Assembly: GCA_031279965.1 (NCBI GenBank)
Contig: JAITHM010000024.1
Location: 1-10,110, forward strand
Length of the DNA stretch: 10,110 nucleotides
Direction: 5' to 3'
DNA from: Spirochaetaceae bacterium
GTDB lineage: Bacteria > Spirochaetota > Spirochaetia > Treponematales > Breznakiellaceae
Shown here in pieces: positions 1-6,608 of this stretch (position 1 is the stretch's first letter; each line of letters starts with the position of its first letter). The notes beneath the pieces are model-generated. The model saw only the letters and a list, made by a program, of their open reading frames with translations, searched no databases and had not been told where the DNA came from. Both the position numbers and the translations under genes were made by a program.

Positions 1-381
1 GGCGCTCCAGATGCCGGCGCTCCTGCTGACGCAGAGTTTAACATGGACGGCTTTGGGGAGGCTGATACCGGTGTTCCGGATGCCGACGCTCCTGCTGACG
101 CAGATTTTAACATGGATGGCTTTGGGGTGGCTGATACCGGTGCTCCAGATGCCGGCGCTCCTGCTGACGCGGACTTTAACATGGACGGCTTTGGGGAGGC
201 TGATACCGGTGCTCCAGATGCCGGCGCTCCTGCTGACGCAGATTTTAACATGGATGGCTTTGGGGAGGCTGATACCGGCGCTCCGGATGCCGGCGCTCCT
301 GCTGACGCGGACTTTAACATGGACGGCTTTGGGGAGGCTGATGCTGGCGCTCCAGATGCCGGCCCCCCTGCTGATGAAGAC
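1..381 (+). repeat. 69-bp in-frame tandem repeat array (5 full copies plus a degenerate sixth, continuing upstream)
   Basis: Copies start at 1, 70, 139, 208 and 277, each 69 bp (23 codons). A sixth, decaying copy starts at 346 and loses similarity near 375. Each unit encodes Gly-Ala-Pro-Asp-Ala, then Gly-Ala-Pro-Ala-Asp-Ala, then DFNMDGFGEADT. Copies 3 and 4 differ by only three silent third-position changes; copy 2 is the most diverged (Val for Ala, Asp for Gly, Val for Glu). Because the unit is a multiple of three, gain or loss of copies keeps the frame. The left boundary is cut by the window edge, so copy number is unknown. Confidence 0.97.
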
Positions 382-2697
382 AATGAAATCCCATCGGTAG
401 ATGCCATTTCGGAGGAAGAGCAGAGCGCTCTTGGATTACCGGAAGGCAGCAGCGCGCCAAGCGAAGCGGCAGTAAATCCAGCGGACATGCCGCCTGATCT
501 TACCGAAGAAGAAAAAAAACAAGACCCCTTTGACAGCTTCAATCTTGATGGAGGCCCTGGCGAAGCTGAAGAAATCCCGTCACTTGATTCTTTTGATATT
601 CCCGGTGTTGACACTCCTAAAACTTCCGCTGCCGTGCCGGAGGAAAAAATTGAAGTATTCAAGCTTAGTGAAGAGAAACTTGCACAGGTACTGGAAACAC
701 TTTCGGCCTATCCAATCAATGTACGCATTGCCTGTGAAGAGGCTCTTGCAGAACAGGTTATTCCTCCTGCACAGCTTAATACGCTTATCAAACTTCTTGT
801 TTCAGGCGGGAGCGCTCACGAAGCGGCGCGGCTTGTCAGCAAGATACTTAATCAACACATTGTTGTACCTAAAAGCTACAAGACTGGTGAAGAACTTGAA
901 GAAGAACAGCAAAGTTTTTCGTATATCTTTGCTCATAAATTCCTGCCCATCATCAGGTTGTTTTTTCTTATCGCACTCATGGCCGCCTGTGTCTCGTATC
1001 TTGTTTGGCAATTTATCTATAAACCAATCGCGGCAGACATTCTCTATAAAAAAGGCTATGAACTGATCCTTACCGCTGATCCCAGTGCATATCGCCGTGC
1101 GAATCAGCATTTTCGTGATGCGTTCGATATTCATCGTGTTAAAGAGTGGTTTTATAAATACGCTGAACGGTTTCGTGATGAAAAACAATTTAATTATGCA
1201 CGTGAAAAATATGATGAGCTTCTTTTTTATTATCCTCGTGATAAAAAAGGTGCGCTTGACTATGCCGCACTTGAAGCAGATTATCTTCATAATTATGAGA
1301 AAGCAGACCGGCTTATTCGCACAGAAATACTTGACTACAAGATAAATGATCGTGAAGGGCTGCTCGCGTTGGGTGATATTAATCTTGATTGGGCAGAGAT
1401 TGACAGCTCGCGTTACGAAGAGGCGCGCGCCGCGTTTGCCCGCCTGCTTGCCATCTATGGTCAAACAGATCCAATACTTGAGCGGATGCTTCTTTATTTT
1501 ATCCGTACTGATAAACTTTTTGAGGTGCTGCCTTTACAGCAGCGCTTTATGAATAATCCTAAAAGTATAATTTCTTCGACAACACTTGCTGAACTGGGCG
1601 GCTATCTGCTTGACAAGCGGCTGGAGACACCCAGCGGCGTTCCTGACGAAAATGTTGAACGTATTGAAGGCATAAAGGATGTTTTGATACGTGCAGAACG
1701 GGCAGATCCTGCACTGCCAGAACCGTATTATCATCTTGCGCGTTATTACAATTATTATACCGCAGCATCAGAAGAACGCTACATGCTCGAGTCCGCCGCT
1801 GCCGCGTTTGACAAGGCCATTCGTGAAACAATAAAACGTACCGGCTACCGCATTGACAATCAGCGCCGTCTTGCCAAAATGATGTCCGAAGCCGGCGAAT
1901 TTATCCCGTCGGAAAACGAGCTTGTCAAAGGCATTAACATTTACGAAGACGCAGTAAGCCGAAACCTGTTGCGCCGGTCACCAATCTACGGGCAGCTTTA
2001 TGCTGATTTGGGCGATTTGGAATACTTTGCCAAAGAAGGGGCCTTGCAAAATGCGGCGCGCTACTATCTTCAGTCTGAAGCCAATGGCTGGATGCCGCCT
2101 GAAGTACAATACCGGCTGGGTAACATTTTTTACCGGCAGGAAAATTATCCCGCCGCACTCCAGCGATTCTTTAACGTCTCACGGGAAATACCGCTTAATC
2201 GGCGGCTGCTTTATTCCATGGCCAACACGGCATTTCAAAATGCTGATTATTTTACTGCAGAGGCGTATTACAAGCAGCTATTGGATATACTTATGACGGA
2301 AAAAGCACGTATCCCCAATGTGCTGCCCGATGGTGCGCCCGAACATAATGACCTTATCGAGCGGCTTATGTGGGCGCAAAATAATATGGGCGTAACGCTC
2401 TACACCCTTTCAACGCAGAGAGGGCGCCCTGAATACCGCACTCGTGCTCTTGTAATGTTTTACGAAGCGATCCGTTCCGCCGATGCCTTAAGCCGAGACC
2501 GGACGACAATGATCAGGCCGGGCCTCCGCGACCCGCACCTGCCTGGAACGAACCTCCCCTTCCTTAATACACAACATGTCTCCTACCCAACTCCGGGAAC
2601 AACGGCGCAAATATTCCCTGGTATTGATGCGGATGTAATTGAGCCATCTGAATGGGAAGACCTTATGAACCGCACACTCTCGGCACTAAACCGATAG
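1..2697 (+). CDS. Large membrane-anchored TPR protein, FlcA-like (possible spirochaete flagellar collar protein); 5' end outside window
   Basis: The frame is open from base 1, so the true start is upstream and the ATG at 43 is internal to a repeat; 898 residues are visible. In order: a 23-residue tandem repeat array (residues about 1-125), a disordered Asp/Glu/Pro-rich stretch (to about 210), a helical segment (about 215-305), one hydrophobic span (about 314-340, codons near 938-1020), then some 500 residues of TPR-like helical pairs rich in Tyr/Ala/Leu, ending in a Pro-rich tail. The basic residues HK and R just before the span suggest an acidic cytoplasmic N-terminus and periplasmic TPRs. 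This layout matches my recollection of Borrelia FlcA (BB0326), a TPR collar protein needed for stator assembly. That identity is inferred from architecture and the spirochaete setting, not from alignment. Another periplasmic TPR scaffold remains possible. The gene is convergent with the TRAP genes. Confidence 0.55.
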   Translation, partial: GAPDAGAPADAEFNMDGFGEADTGVPDADAPADADFNMDGFGVADTGAPDAGAPADADFNMDGFGEADTGAPDAGAPADADFNMDGFGEADTGAPDAGAPADADFNMDGFGEADAGAPDAGPPADEDNEIPSVDAISEEEQSALGLPEGSSAPSEAAVNPADMPPDLTEEEKKQDPFDSFNLDGGPGEAEEIPSLDSFDIPGVDTPKTSAAVPEEKIEVFKLSEEKLAQVLETLSAYPINVRIACEEALAEQVIPPAQLNTLIKLLVSGGSAHEAARLVSKILNQHIVVPKSYKTGEELEEEQQSFSYIFAHKFLPIIRLFFLIALMAACVSYLVWQFIYKPIAADILYKKGYELILTADPSAYRRANQHFRDAFDIHRVKEWFYKYAERFRDEKQFNYAREKYDELLFYYPRDKKGALDYAALEADYLHNYEKADRLIRTEILDYKINDREGLLALGDINLDWAEIDSSRYEEARAAFARLLAIYGQTDPILERMLLYFIRTDKLFEVLPLQQRFMNNPKSIISSTTLAELGGYLLDKRLETPSGVPDENVERIEGIKDVLIRAERADPALPEPYYHLARYYNYYTAASEERYMLESAAAAFDKAIRETIKRTGYRIDNQRRLAKMMSEAGEFIPSENELVKGINIYEDAVSRNLLRRSPIYGQLYADLGDLEYFAKEGALQNAARYYLQSEANGWMPPEVQYRLGNIFYRQENYPAALQRFFNVSREIPLNRRLLYSMANTAFQNADYFTAEAYYKQLLDILMTEKARIPNVLPDGAPEHNDLIERLMWAQNNMGVTLYTLSTQRGRPEYRTRALVMFYEAIRSADALSRDRTTMIRPGLRDPHLPGTNLPFLNTQHVSYPTPGTTAQIFPGIDADVIEPSEWEDLMNRTLSALNR

Positions 2698-2732
2698 TGC
2701 ACTTCCTCGCATAATCTGTCGGGGTTTAGATT
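2683..2732. terminator. Weak inverted repeats between convergent genes, possible bidirectional terminator
   Basis: The convergent stop codons (2697 plus, 2737 minus) leave 39 bp. GCACTA (2683-2688) pairs perfectly with TAGTGC (2695-2700) around a 6-base loop, overlapping the stop codon of the plus-strand gene. An alternative, mutually exclusive pairing is CTAAACC (2686-2692) with GGTTTAG (2723-2729). A third small pair is AATCT/AGATT (2713-2717, 2728-2732). None is followed by a clear run of T on either strand, so intrinsic termination is only a guess. Confidence 0.25.
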
Positions 2733-2736
2733 CAAA

Positions 2737-4602
2737 TTAGAAAAACTGAGGCAGAAACGTTGAAAGGCTTGGAATATAGGTAACAAGCAGCACAATAACA
2801 AGTTGAATCGCAAGAAAAGGAATGACCGTACGGCAAATTTCTACAAATGGCCGCTTAAAACGATAGCTTGCTAAAAAAAGATTAAGCCCAACAGGCGGTG
2901 TAAGGTAACCTGCCTCAAGATTTATCAGAAAAATGATGCCGAGATGTACCGGGTCAATACCGTAGACTGTAGCAAACGGCGCAATAAGGGGTAGTACAAC
3001 AACTGTTGCCGAAAAAATATCCATAAGACAGCCGGTAACAAGCAGTGCACCGTTGAGAAGCAGCAGAAAGAGAATTTTTGAGCTAACAGTTTGCTGGAGC
3101 CAACGGGCAAAATTTTCGGGGGCCTGGGTAAATACCACATACTCAGAGAGGCCCTTCGACAGTGCAAGTATCGAAAGTATACCGCCAATAATAGGCAGCG
3201 CCCTGGCAAATACCCGCGGGATTTCAGTCAATTTGATGTCACGAATTACAAAAACTTCAATAATAACAATGTAGACAAATGCCGCCGCGCCAATTTCGAC
3301 TAATGAAAGTATGCCGGAAAAAAAACCGGCAACAAGTATAATCGGTAAAAATATTTCAAAAATAGAATTCTTTAACGAAAAAAGTGCTTTTTTAAGGTTG
3401 AAACGTTCAAGGGGTATTTTTGTTTTAATGGAAACAACGACGCCAAATATAATCATTGCAATGGTAAGCAGTACGCCCGGCAGGATGCCACCTGCAAAAA
3501 ATTTTTTCACGCTCTGCTGCATGGTAATGGCAACAAGTATGATGGGAAGGCTTGGCGGAAAAAGAAGCCCGATACTCCCGGATGACGCAAGTAAACCAAT
3601 TGAAAATTTTGCTGGATAACGCGCGTTTTCTGACAAGATCGTAAAAAGTATGCCTCCCAGAGCAAGTATTGTTACTCCCGAAGCGCCGGTAAATGTGGTA
3701 AAAAACGCGCATATCAAAATCGAAACAACAATAACACCGCCAGGGAACCAGCCAAAAAAAGCCTTAAACGTTTCTACAAGACGTTCACCGGCTTTGCTTT
3801 CCGAAAGAAAAAAACCTGTCAGCGTAAAAAGCGGTATTGCAATAAAATCATTTGTTGTAAGCACCGTGCTGATGTTAACGGCAAGCGTATCAACTTCCCA
3901 CGCAGACGACTCAAAAAGCAGCATGGCAAGAGCGCCCAGTATGATAAACAGCGGCGTACCGGCAAAAGCCAACAGCACAAGAATGATTATGGCAGGAATT
4001 TTAACCACATTCGCAATGCTGATGAAAAGATCGTTCAGATTAATGGCTGCTTCGGGAATATCAAATTCCCAAATGAATTTAGCAATAAGCGGCAGTGACG
4101 AAATTAGACCGGCAATAAGCGGCAAAAACACAATAAGACGAGCATGATTTTTGAGTGGAACAGCCGATGCAAACCGGAACGACATTATGGCAAAGCAGAC
4201 GGGCATAGCAAGTGCAAAGACTCTGTCAGGAATAAAACCTATCATGGCAGGCGGATTTAACGCTATTTTAATATAAACAATCGAGCAAAACACAAGTATA
4301 AGCGCTGTGTATGATGAAAGAATATTGGTAAGGACCGCGAGAATTTTTTTTGCTTTATCATTTTTAATGTAGTGAATCAAGCCTATTGAAAGATGATCTT
4401 TTGAACGGGTTGTAATCATCCCAGATACACAACCGGTTACAAGAAGGAGATAGGATACTGTCCCCTGCGAAAAAGGAATGCCTCGGTGAAAAAAAAACCG
4501 GATAAACGATTCCAAAACAGGAATAATGGCAAGCAGAGAAACGGCTGCCATGCCTATACTATCTTCAATAATCCATCTAAGTGGTTTTTTCATTGCCATC
4601 AT
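2737..4602 (-). CDS. tatQM: TRAP transporter fused small/large membrane subunit (DctQ-DctM type, TatQM)
   Basis: This 621-residue, very hydrophobic protein is a natural fusion of the TRAP small (Q) and large (M) permease subunits. It would use an ion gradient to import the ligand delivered by TatP. Residues about 8-150 look like DctQ (four spans, with the SKDHLSIGL segment near 67-75). Residues about 150-195 form a linker with at least one more span. From about 200 the DctM part starts, with TFTGASGVTILALGG (303-317), LASSGSIGLLFPPSLPI (338-354) and near the end GYLTPPVGLNLF (565-576), all typical of DctM. The ATG at 4602 has AGGA five bases upstream; ATG at 4599 is an equally plausible start. 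It follows tatP by 24 bp and is the last gene of the run. The layout matches T. pallidum TatQ-M (TP0958). 'Tat' here means TPR-associated TRAP, not twin-arginine translocation. Confidence 0.9.
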   Translation of the reverse strand: MMAMKKPLRWIIEDSIGMAAVSLLAIIPVLESFIRFFFHRGIPFSQGTVSYLLLVTGCVSGMITTRSKDHLSIGLIHYIKNDKAKKILAVLTNILSSYTALILVFCSIVYIKIALNPPAMIGFIPDRVFALAMPVCFAIMSFRFASAVPLKNHARLIVFLPLIAGLISSLPLIAKFIWEFDIPEAAINLNDLFISIANVVKIPAIIILVLLAFAGTPLFIILGALAMLLFESSAWEVDTLAVNISTVLTTNDFIAIPLFTLTGFFLSESKAGERLVETFKAFFGWFPGGVIVVSILICAFFTTFTGASGVTILALGGILFTILSENARYPAKFSIGLLASSGSIGLLFPPSLPIILVAITMQQSVKKFFAGGILPGVLLTIAMIIFGVVVSIKTKIPLERFNLKKALFSLKNSIFEIFLPIILVAGFFSGILSLVEIGAAAFVYIVIIEVFVIRDIKLTEIPRVFARALPIIGGILSILALSKGLSEYVVFTQAPENFARWLQQTVSSKILFLLLLNGALLVTGCLMDIFSATVVVLPLIAPFATVYGIDPVHLGIIFLINLEAGYLTPPVGLNLFLASYRFKRPFVEICRTVIPFLAIQLVIVLLVTYIPSLSTFLPQFF

Positions 4603-4626
4603 CTTATTCCTGAAAAAGCCGGAAAA

Positions 4627-5634
4627 TCAGCGGCGTGAACGCACTGTCTGCAAAAGAGCTTCGGTACGGTGATAAATATCCTGATCTAGTACCGAGTCAC
4701 GCACTTCAAGCATTTCTGGTATAGCTTTGCGTACTTCATCTACCCATAATTGCTCGTCTGGCGCAGAAAACGGATTTGTTACAAGGCCATTCCGCCGCAT
4801 AATATCAATCGCGTCACTTGTCAGTTTCTTTGCGCCGGCATCATTTTCCCGTGCAATCTTCCGTGCAATCTCAATAAGACGCGGCTTATACTTATCCGGA
4901 ATACGCTTCCATGTCGCTTGATTCATGACAATACCACCGAGCACAGGAGCAACATCCAACTGACACATATTTTTCGCTACGCCAAAAATCTGCATTGCTG
5001 CAACAAAAGGCGGCACCTGAAACACCGCATCAACTTTATTGGAAGAGAGTGCTATAAGCGTATCGTTGTAGCTGACAGGTATACAGGTATATCCCATCGA
5101 TTTAAATATGTTACTTAGTTCGGGCATATCATCTGGCGCGGCAAGTTTCTGTTTTCGTAAATCATCCGGAGCAGAAATGGGCTGACGTCCAAAAAAACGT
5201 ATCCACCCAACACGTGACCACGCGGCAAGTTTAAAGCCTGATTGTTCGATGGTTTGTTCAAGATCAGGCCCCAGACTAGAAAGTACATAATCCATCTCTT
5301 CATCATTTCGAACAAGCAATGGAGCGCTTAATGTAAATATTTTCTTCGAAATGCCATTCATACCAACAGAAGTAAACACTGCCGCTTGCACCTGATTCAT
5401 GCGGAGTTTTTTTAATACTTCGCCTTCAGCACTTCCCAGCATACCGTTGTGGTATACAATAAGCCGCACTTCGCCGCCTGTCGCAGCCGCCCATTCCTTT
5501 GCCATTTGGTTAAGCGCACGTCCCCATGCGGTTGCTTCGGGAGCAATTGACGCAAGTTTAATCTGAATAGGCGCGGCAAATACCATGCCTGCTGCGCTAC
5601 ACATCACACCAAGTATTATTAGTAATTTTTTCAT
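4627..5634 (-). CDS. tatP: TRAP transporter periplasmic ligand-binding protein (DctP family, TatP)
   Basis: This 335-residue protein is the extracytoplasmic binding subunit. It captures the ligand in the periplasm and passes it to TatQM. MKKLLIILGVMCSAAGMVFA is a signal peptide with a good signal peptidase I site (VFA|A at 20/21). The rest matches DctP: KLASIAPEATAWGRAL (26-41), YHNGMLGSAEGEVLKKLR (61-78), GWIRFFGRQPISAPDDLR (143-160) and DAVFQVPPFVA (202-212). The start is set by a GAGGAG ribosome site seven bases upstream; upstream GTG and ATG codons in frame lie within or before that site. Two features differ from expectation. The usual carboxylate-binding Arg of the DLKGLKxRVP motif is Ala165 (DLRKQKLAAP). 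There is also no clear lipobox, whereas the T. pallidum counterpart TP0957 is described as a lipoprotein. Ligand unknown. Confidence 0.92.
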   Translation of the reverse strand: MKKLLIILGVMCSAAGMVFAAPIQIKLASIAPEATAWGRALNQMAKEWAAATGGEVRLIVYHNGMLGSAEGEVLKKLRMNQVQAAVFTSVGMNGISKKIFTLSAPLLVRNDEEMDYVLSSLGPDLEQTIEQSGFKLAAWSRVGWIRFFGRQPISAPDDLRKQKLAAPDDMPELSNIFKSMGYTCIPVSYNDTLIALSSNKVDAVFQVPPFVAAMQIFGVAKNMCQLDVAPVLGGIVMNQATWKRIPDKYKPRLIEIARKIARENDAGAKKLTSDAIDIMRRNGLVTNPFSAPDEQLWVDEVRKAIPEMLEVRDSVLDQDIYHRTEALLQTVRSRR

Positions 5635-5638
5635 GCTA

Positions 5639-6514
5639 TTACTCCTCATCACTTTGATCTATAAGTGGTACAAATCTTTCTGCATTTTTTTGATAAAACC
5701 GCGCTTTTTTCTGCGCTATCTTGGTTGCAAGTTTTTCTTCTGCCGTTTTCATTGCGCCCAAATTCACTTTTAAGGCTTTATCAAGGTATTCATCAAATTT
5801 TTTACGGTCTTGTTCGGGAATGGCAATTGCTTCAACATACGAAATATAGGGACTTGCCGCATTATTATTGGTTTTTTTAAGGGCGATTTCAAACTGTTTT
5901 TTTGCTTTTTCCCGGTCGCCGCCCAATGCAGGGGGCAGTGCGCCATAAAATAAAATATAAAAATCATCAAGTGCGCCGTTGTTAAAATCGGGATCAAGCT
6001 TATACGCCCGTGCCATCAACGCGGCAAGCTCAGGAATTTTAAAACCTAAATCAAGGTCAAATGGATCTAGCGAATATGCGGCAAGCGTTCCCGCTACCAT
6101 CCAATACACCGCCGGAACATCATCTTTAGTAAGCCGCTCAAGGTAGCCGTCAAGCTTTCCGGAGGCATAAGCGCATGACATCCCCGGATACTTCCTGTCC
6201 AACCCTTCACGAAGTATTGTTACGCCGCGCAGATAGGTCTGCTTTGCCCTGGCAAGCTTTACATCACGTTCTTCATAATCGTCAGGAGGCAGCATTTTTG
6301 CCGGCCCTTCAATAAATGCGTTTGCGTACATCACATAGTAGGAGCCGGTTTCAAGCCGAAGGGGGGCATTTCCTGGTGTTTTTAACAAACGGCCTTCGTC
6401 CCGCCGGATAAGATGAGGCAATGCTATGCCAACAACAGTAGGACTTGTCATACAGGACAAAAAGCTTGCTTCACAGATAAGTGCGCCCAGTACAAATAAA
6501 ACATATCGATACAT
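5639..6514 (-). CDS. tatT: TRAP-associated TPR lipoprotein TatT
   Basis: This 291-residue protein should be a periplasmic lipoprotein that partners TatP. In T. pallidum, TP0956 is a trimeric protein with cryptic TPR motifs thought to bind the TRAP binding protein. I chose ATG 6514 because it begins a compact signal peptide (MYRYVLFVLGALICEASFLS) ending at Cys21. The FLSC lipobox is within the permissive spirochaetal pattern. A longer frame from GTG 6574 would add 20 residues rich in Cys and Thr ahead of the signal and is unlikely. The mature part is helical; residues about 215-265 (GGDREKAKKQFEIALKK and the following helices) look like TPR hairpins. No good Shine-Dalgarno precedes 6514. It lies four bases before tatP and 94 bp after the CBS-domain gene. 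The identification rests on gene order, size, lipobox and TPR character. Confidence 0.88.
   Translation of the reverse strand: MYRYVLFVLGALICEASFLSCMTSPTVVGIALPHLIRRDEGRLLKTPGNAPLRLETGSYYVMYANAFIEGPAKMLPPDDYEERDVKLARAKQTYLRGVTILREGLDRKYPGMSCAYASGKLDGYLERLTKDDVPAVYWMVAGTLAAYSLDPFDLDLGFKIPELAALMARAYKLDPDFNNGALDDFYILFYGALPPALGGDREKAKKQFEIALKKTNNNAASPYISYVEAIAIPEQDRKKFDEYLDKALKVNLGAMKTAEEKLATKIAQKKARFYQKNAERFVPLIDQSDEE
5642..5647 (-). promoter_or_regulatory. Ribosome binding site of tatP embedded in the last codons of tatT
   Basis: GAGGAG sits seven bases before the tatP ATG (5634) and is itself the final Glu-Glu codon pair of tatT, directly before its TAA stop. It fixes the tatP start and implies translational coupling of the two genes, consistent with their products working together. 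Confidence 0.85.
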
Positions 6515-6608
6515 AATCGTGGCTATACTATTACATAAAGTACATTCTTTTGCAAGTAGTGCGTCCGTGCTCACTATCTTTAGGAATAGACGGTTCAGAT
6601 ATTTCTGC
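6515..6608 (-). promoter_or_regulatory. 94-bp gap before tatT; possible weak promoter
   Basis: This is the longest gap in the five-gene run, so it is the likeliest place for a separate tat promoter. Reading the minus strand, TTGCAA is followed after 19 bases by TAGTAT, which is too widely spaced for a good sigma-70 site. Other registers give poorer -10 hexamers. Any start site here would lie very near the tatT ATG, giving an almost leaderless message. A small TATCT/AGATA inverted repeat follows the upstream stop codon but has no T run, so read-through from the upstream gene is also plausible. Confidence 0.2.

Noticed and set aside
43..45. ATG at 43 as the start of the TPR protein
   Set aside because: It lies inside a repeat unit, the frame is open to base 1, and the same Met recurs in every copy without a ribosome site.
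1..381. CRISPR-like array
   Set aside because: The repeats are directly tandem with no unique spacers and are codon-phased within a gene.
11..400. 129-codon open frame in the second plus-strand frame
   Set aside because: It is a by-product of the 69-bp repeat, which keeps any stop-free frame open. The product is a low-complexity Leu/Pro/Thr repeat, and the first frame continues into the long TPR protein.
802..1464. 220-codon antisense open frame within the TPR gene
   Set aside because: It is rich in Ile/Lys/Phe/Cys from antisense reading, and the sense frame shows clear TPR-like content across the same region.
5635..5652. GTG at 5652 or ATG at 5649 as the tatP start
   Set aside because: They lie upstream of the GAGGAG site, which is ideally placed for ATG 5634, where the signal peptide begins.
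2737..6514. Twin-arginine translocation (Tat) genes
   Set aside because: The shared name is a coincidence; the proteins are TRAP transporter subunits with DctP/DctQ/DctM features.
6515..6574. GTG at 6574 as the tatT start
   Set aside because: The added residues would precede a complete signal peptide and lipobox; ATG 6514 gives a normal lipoprotein.
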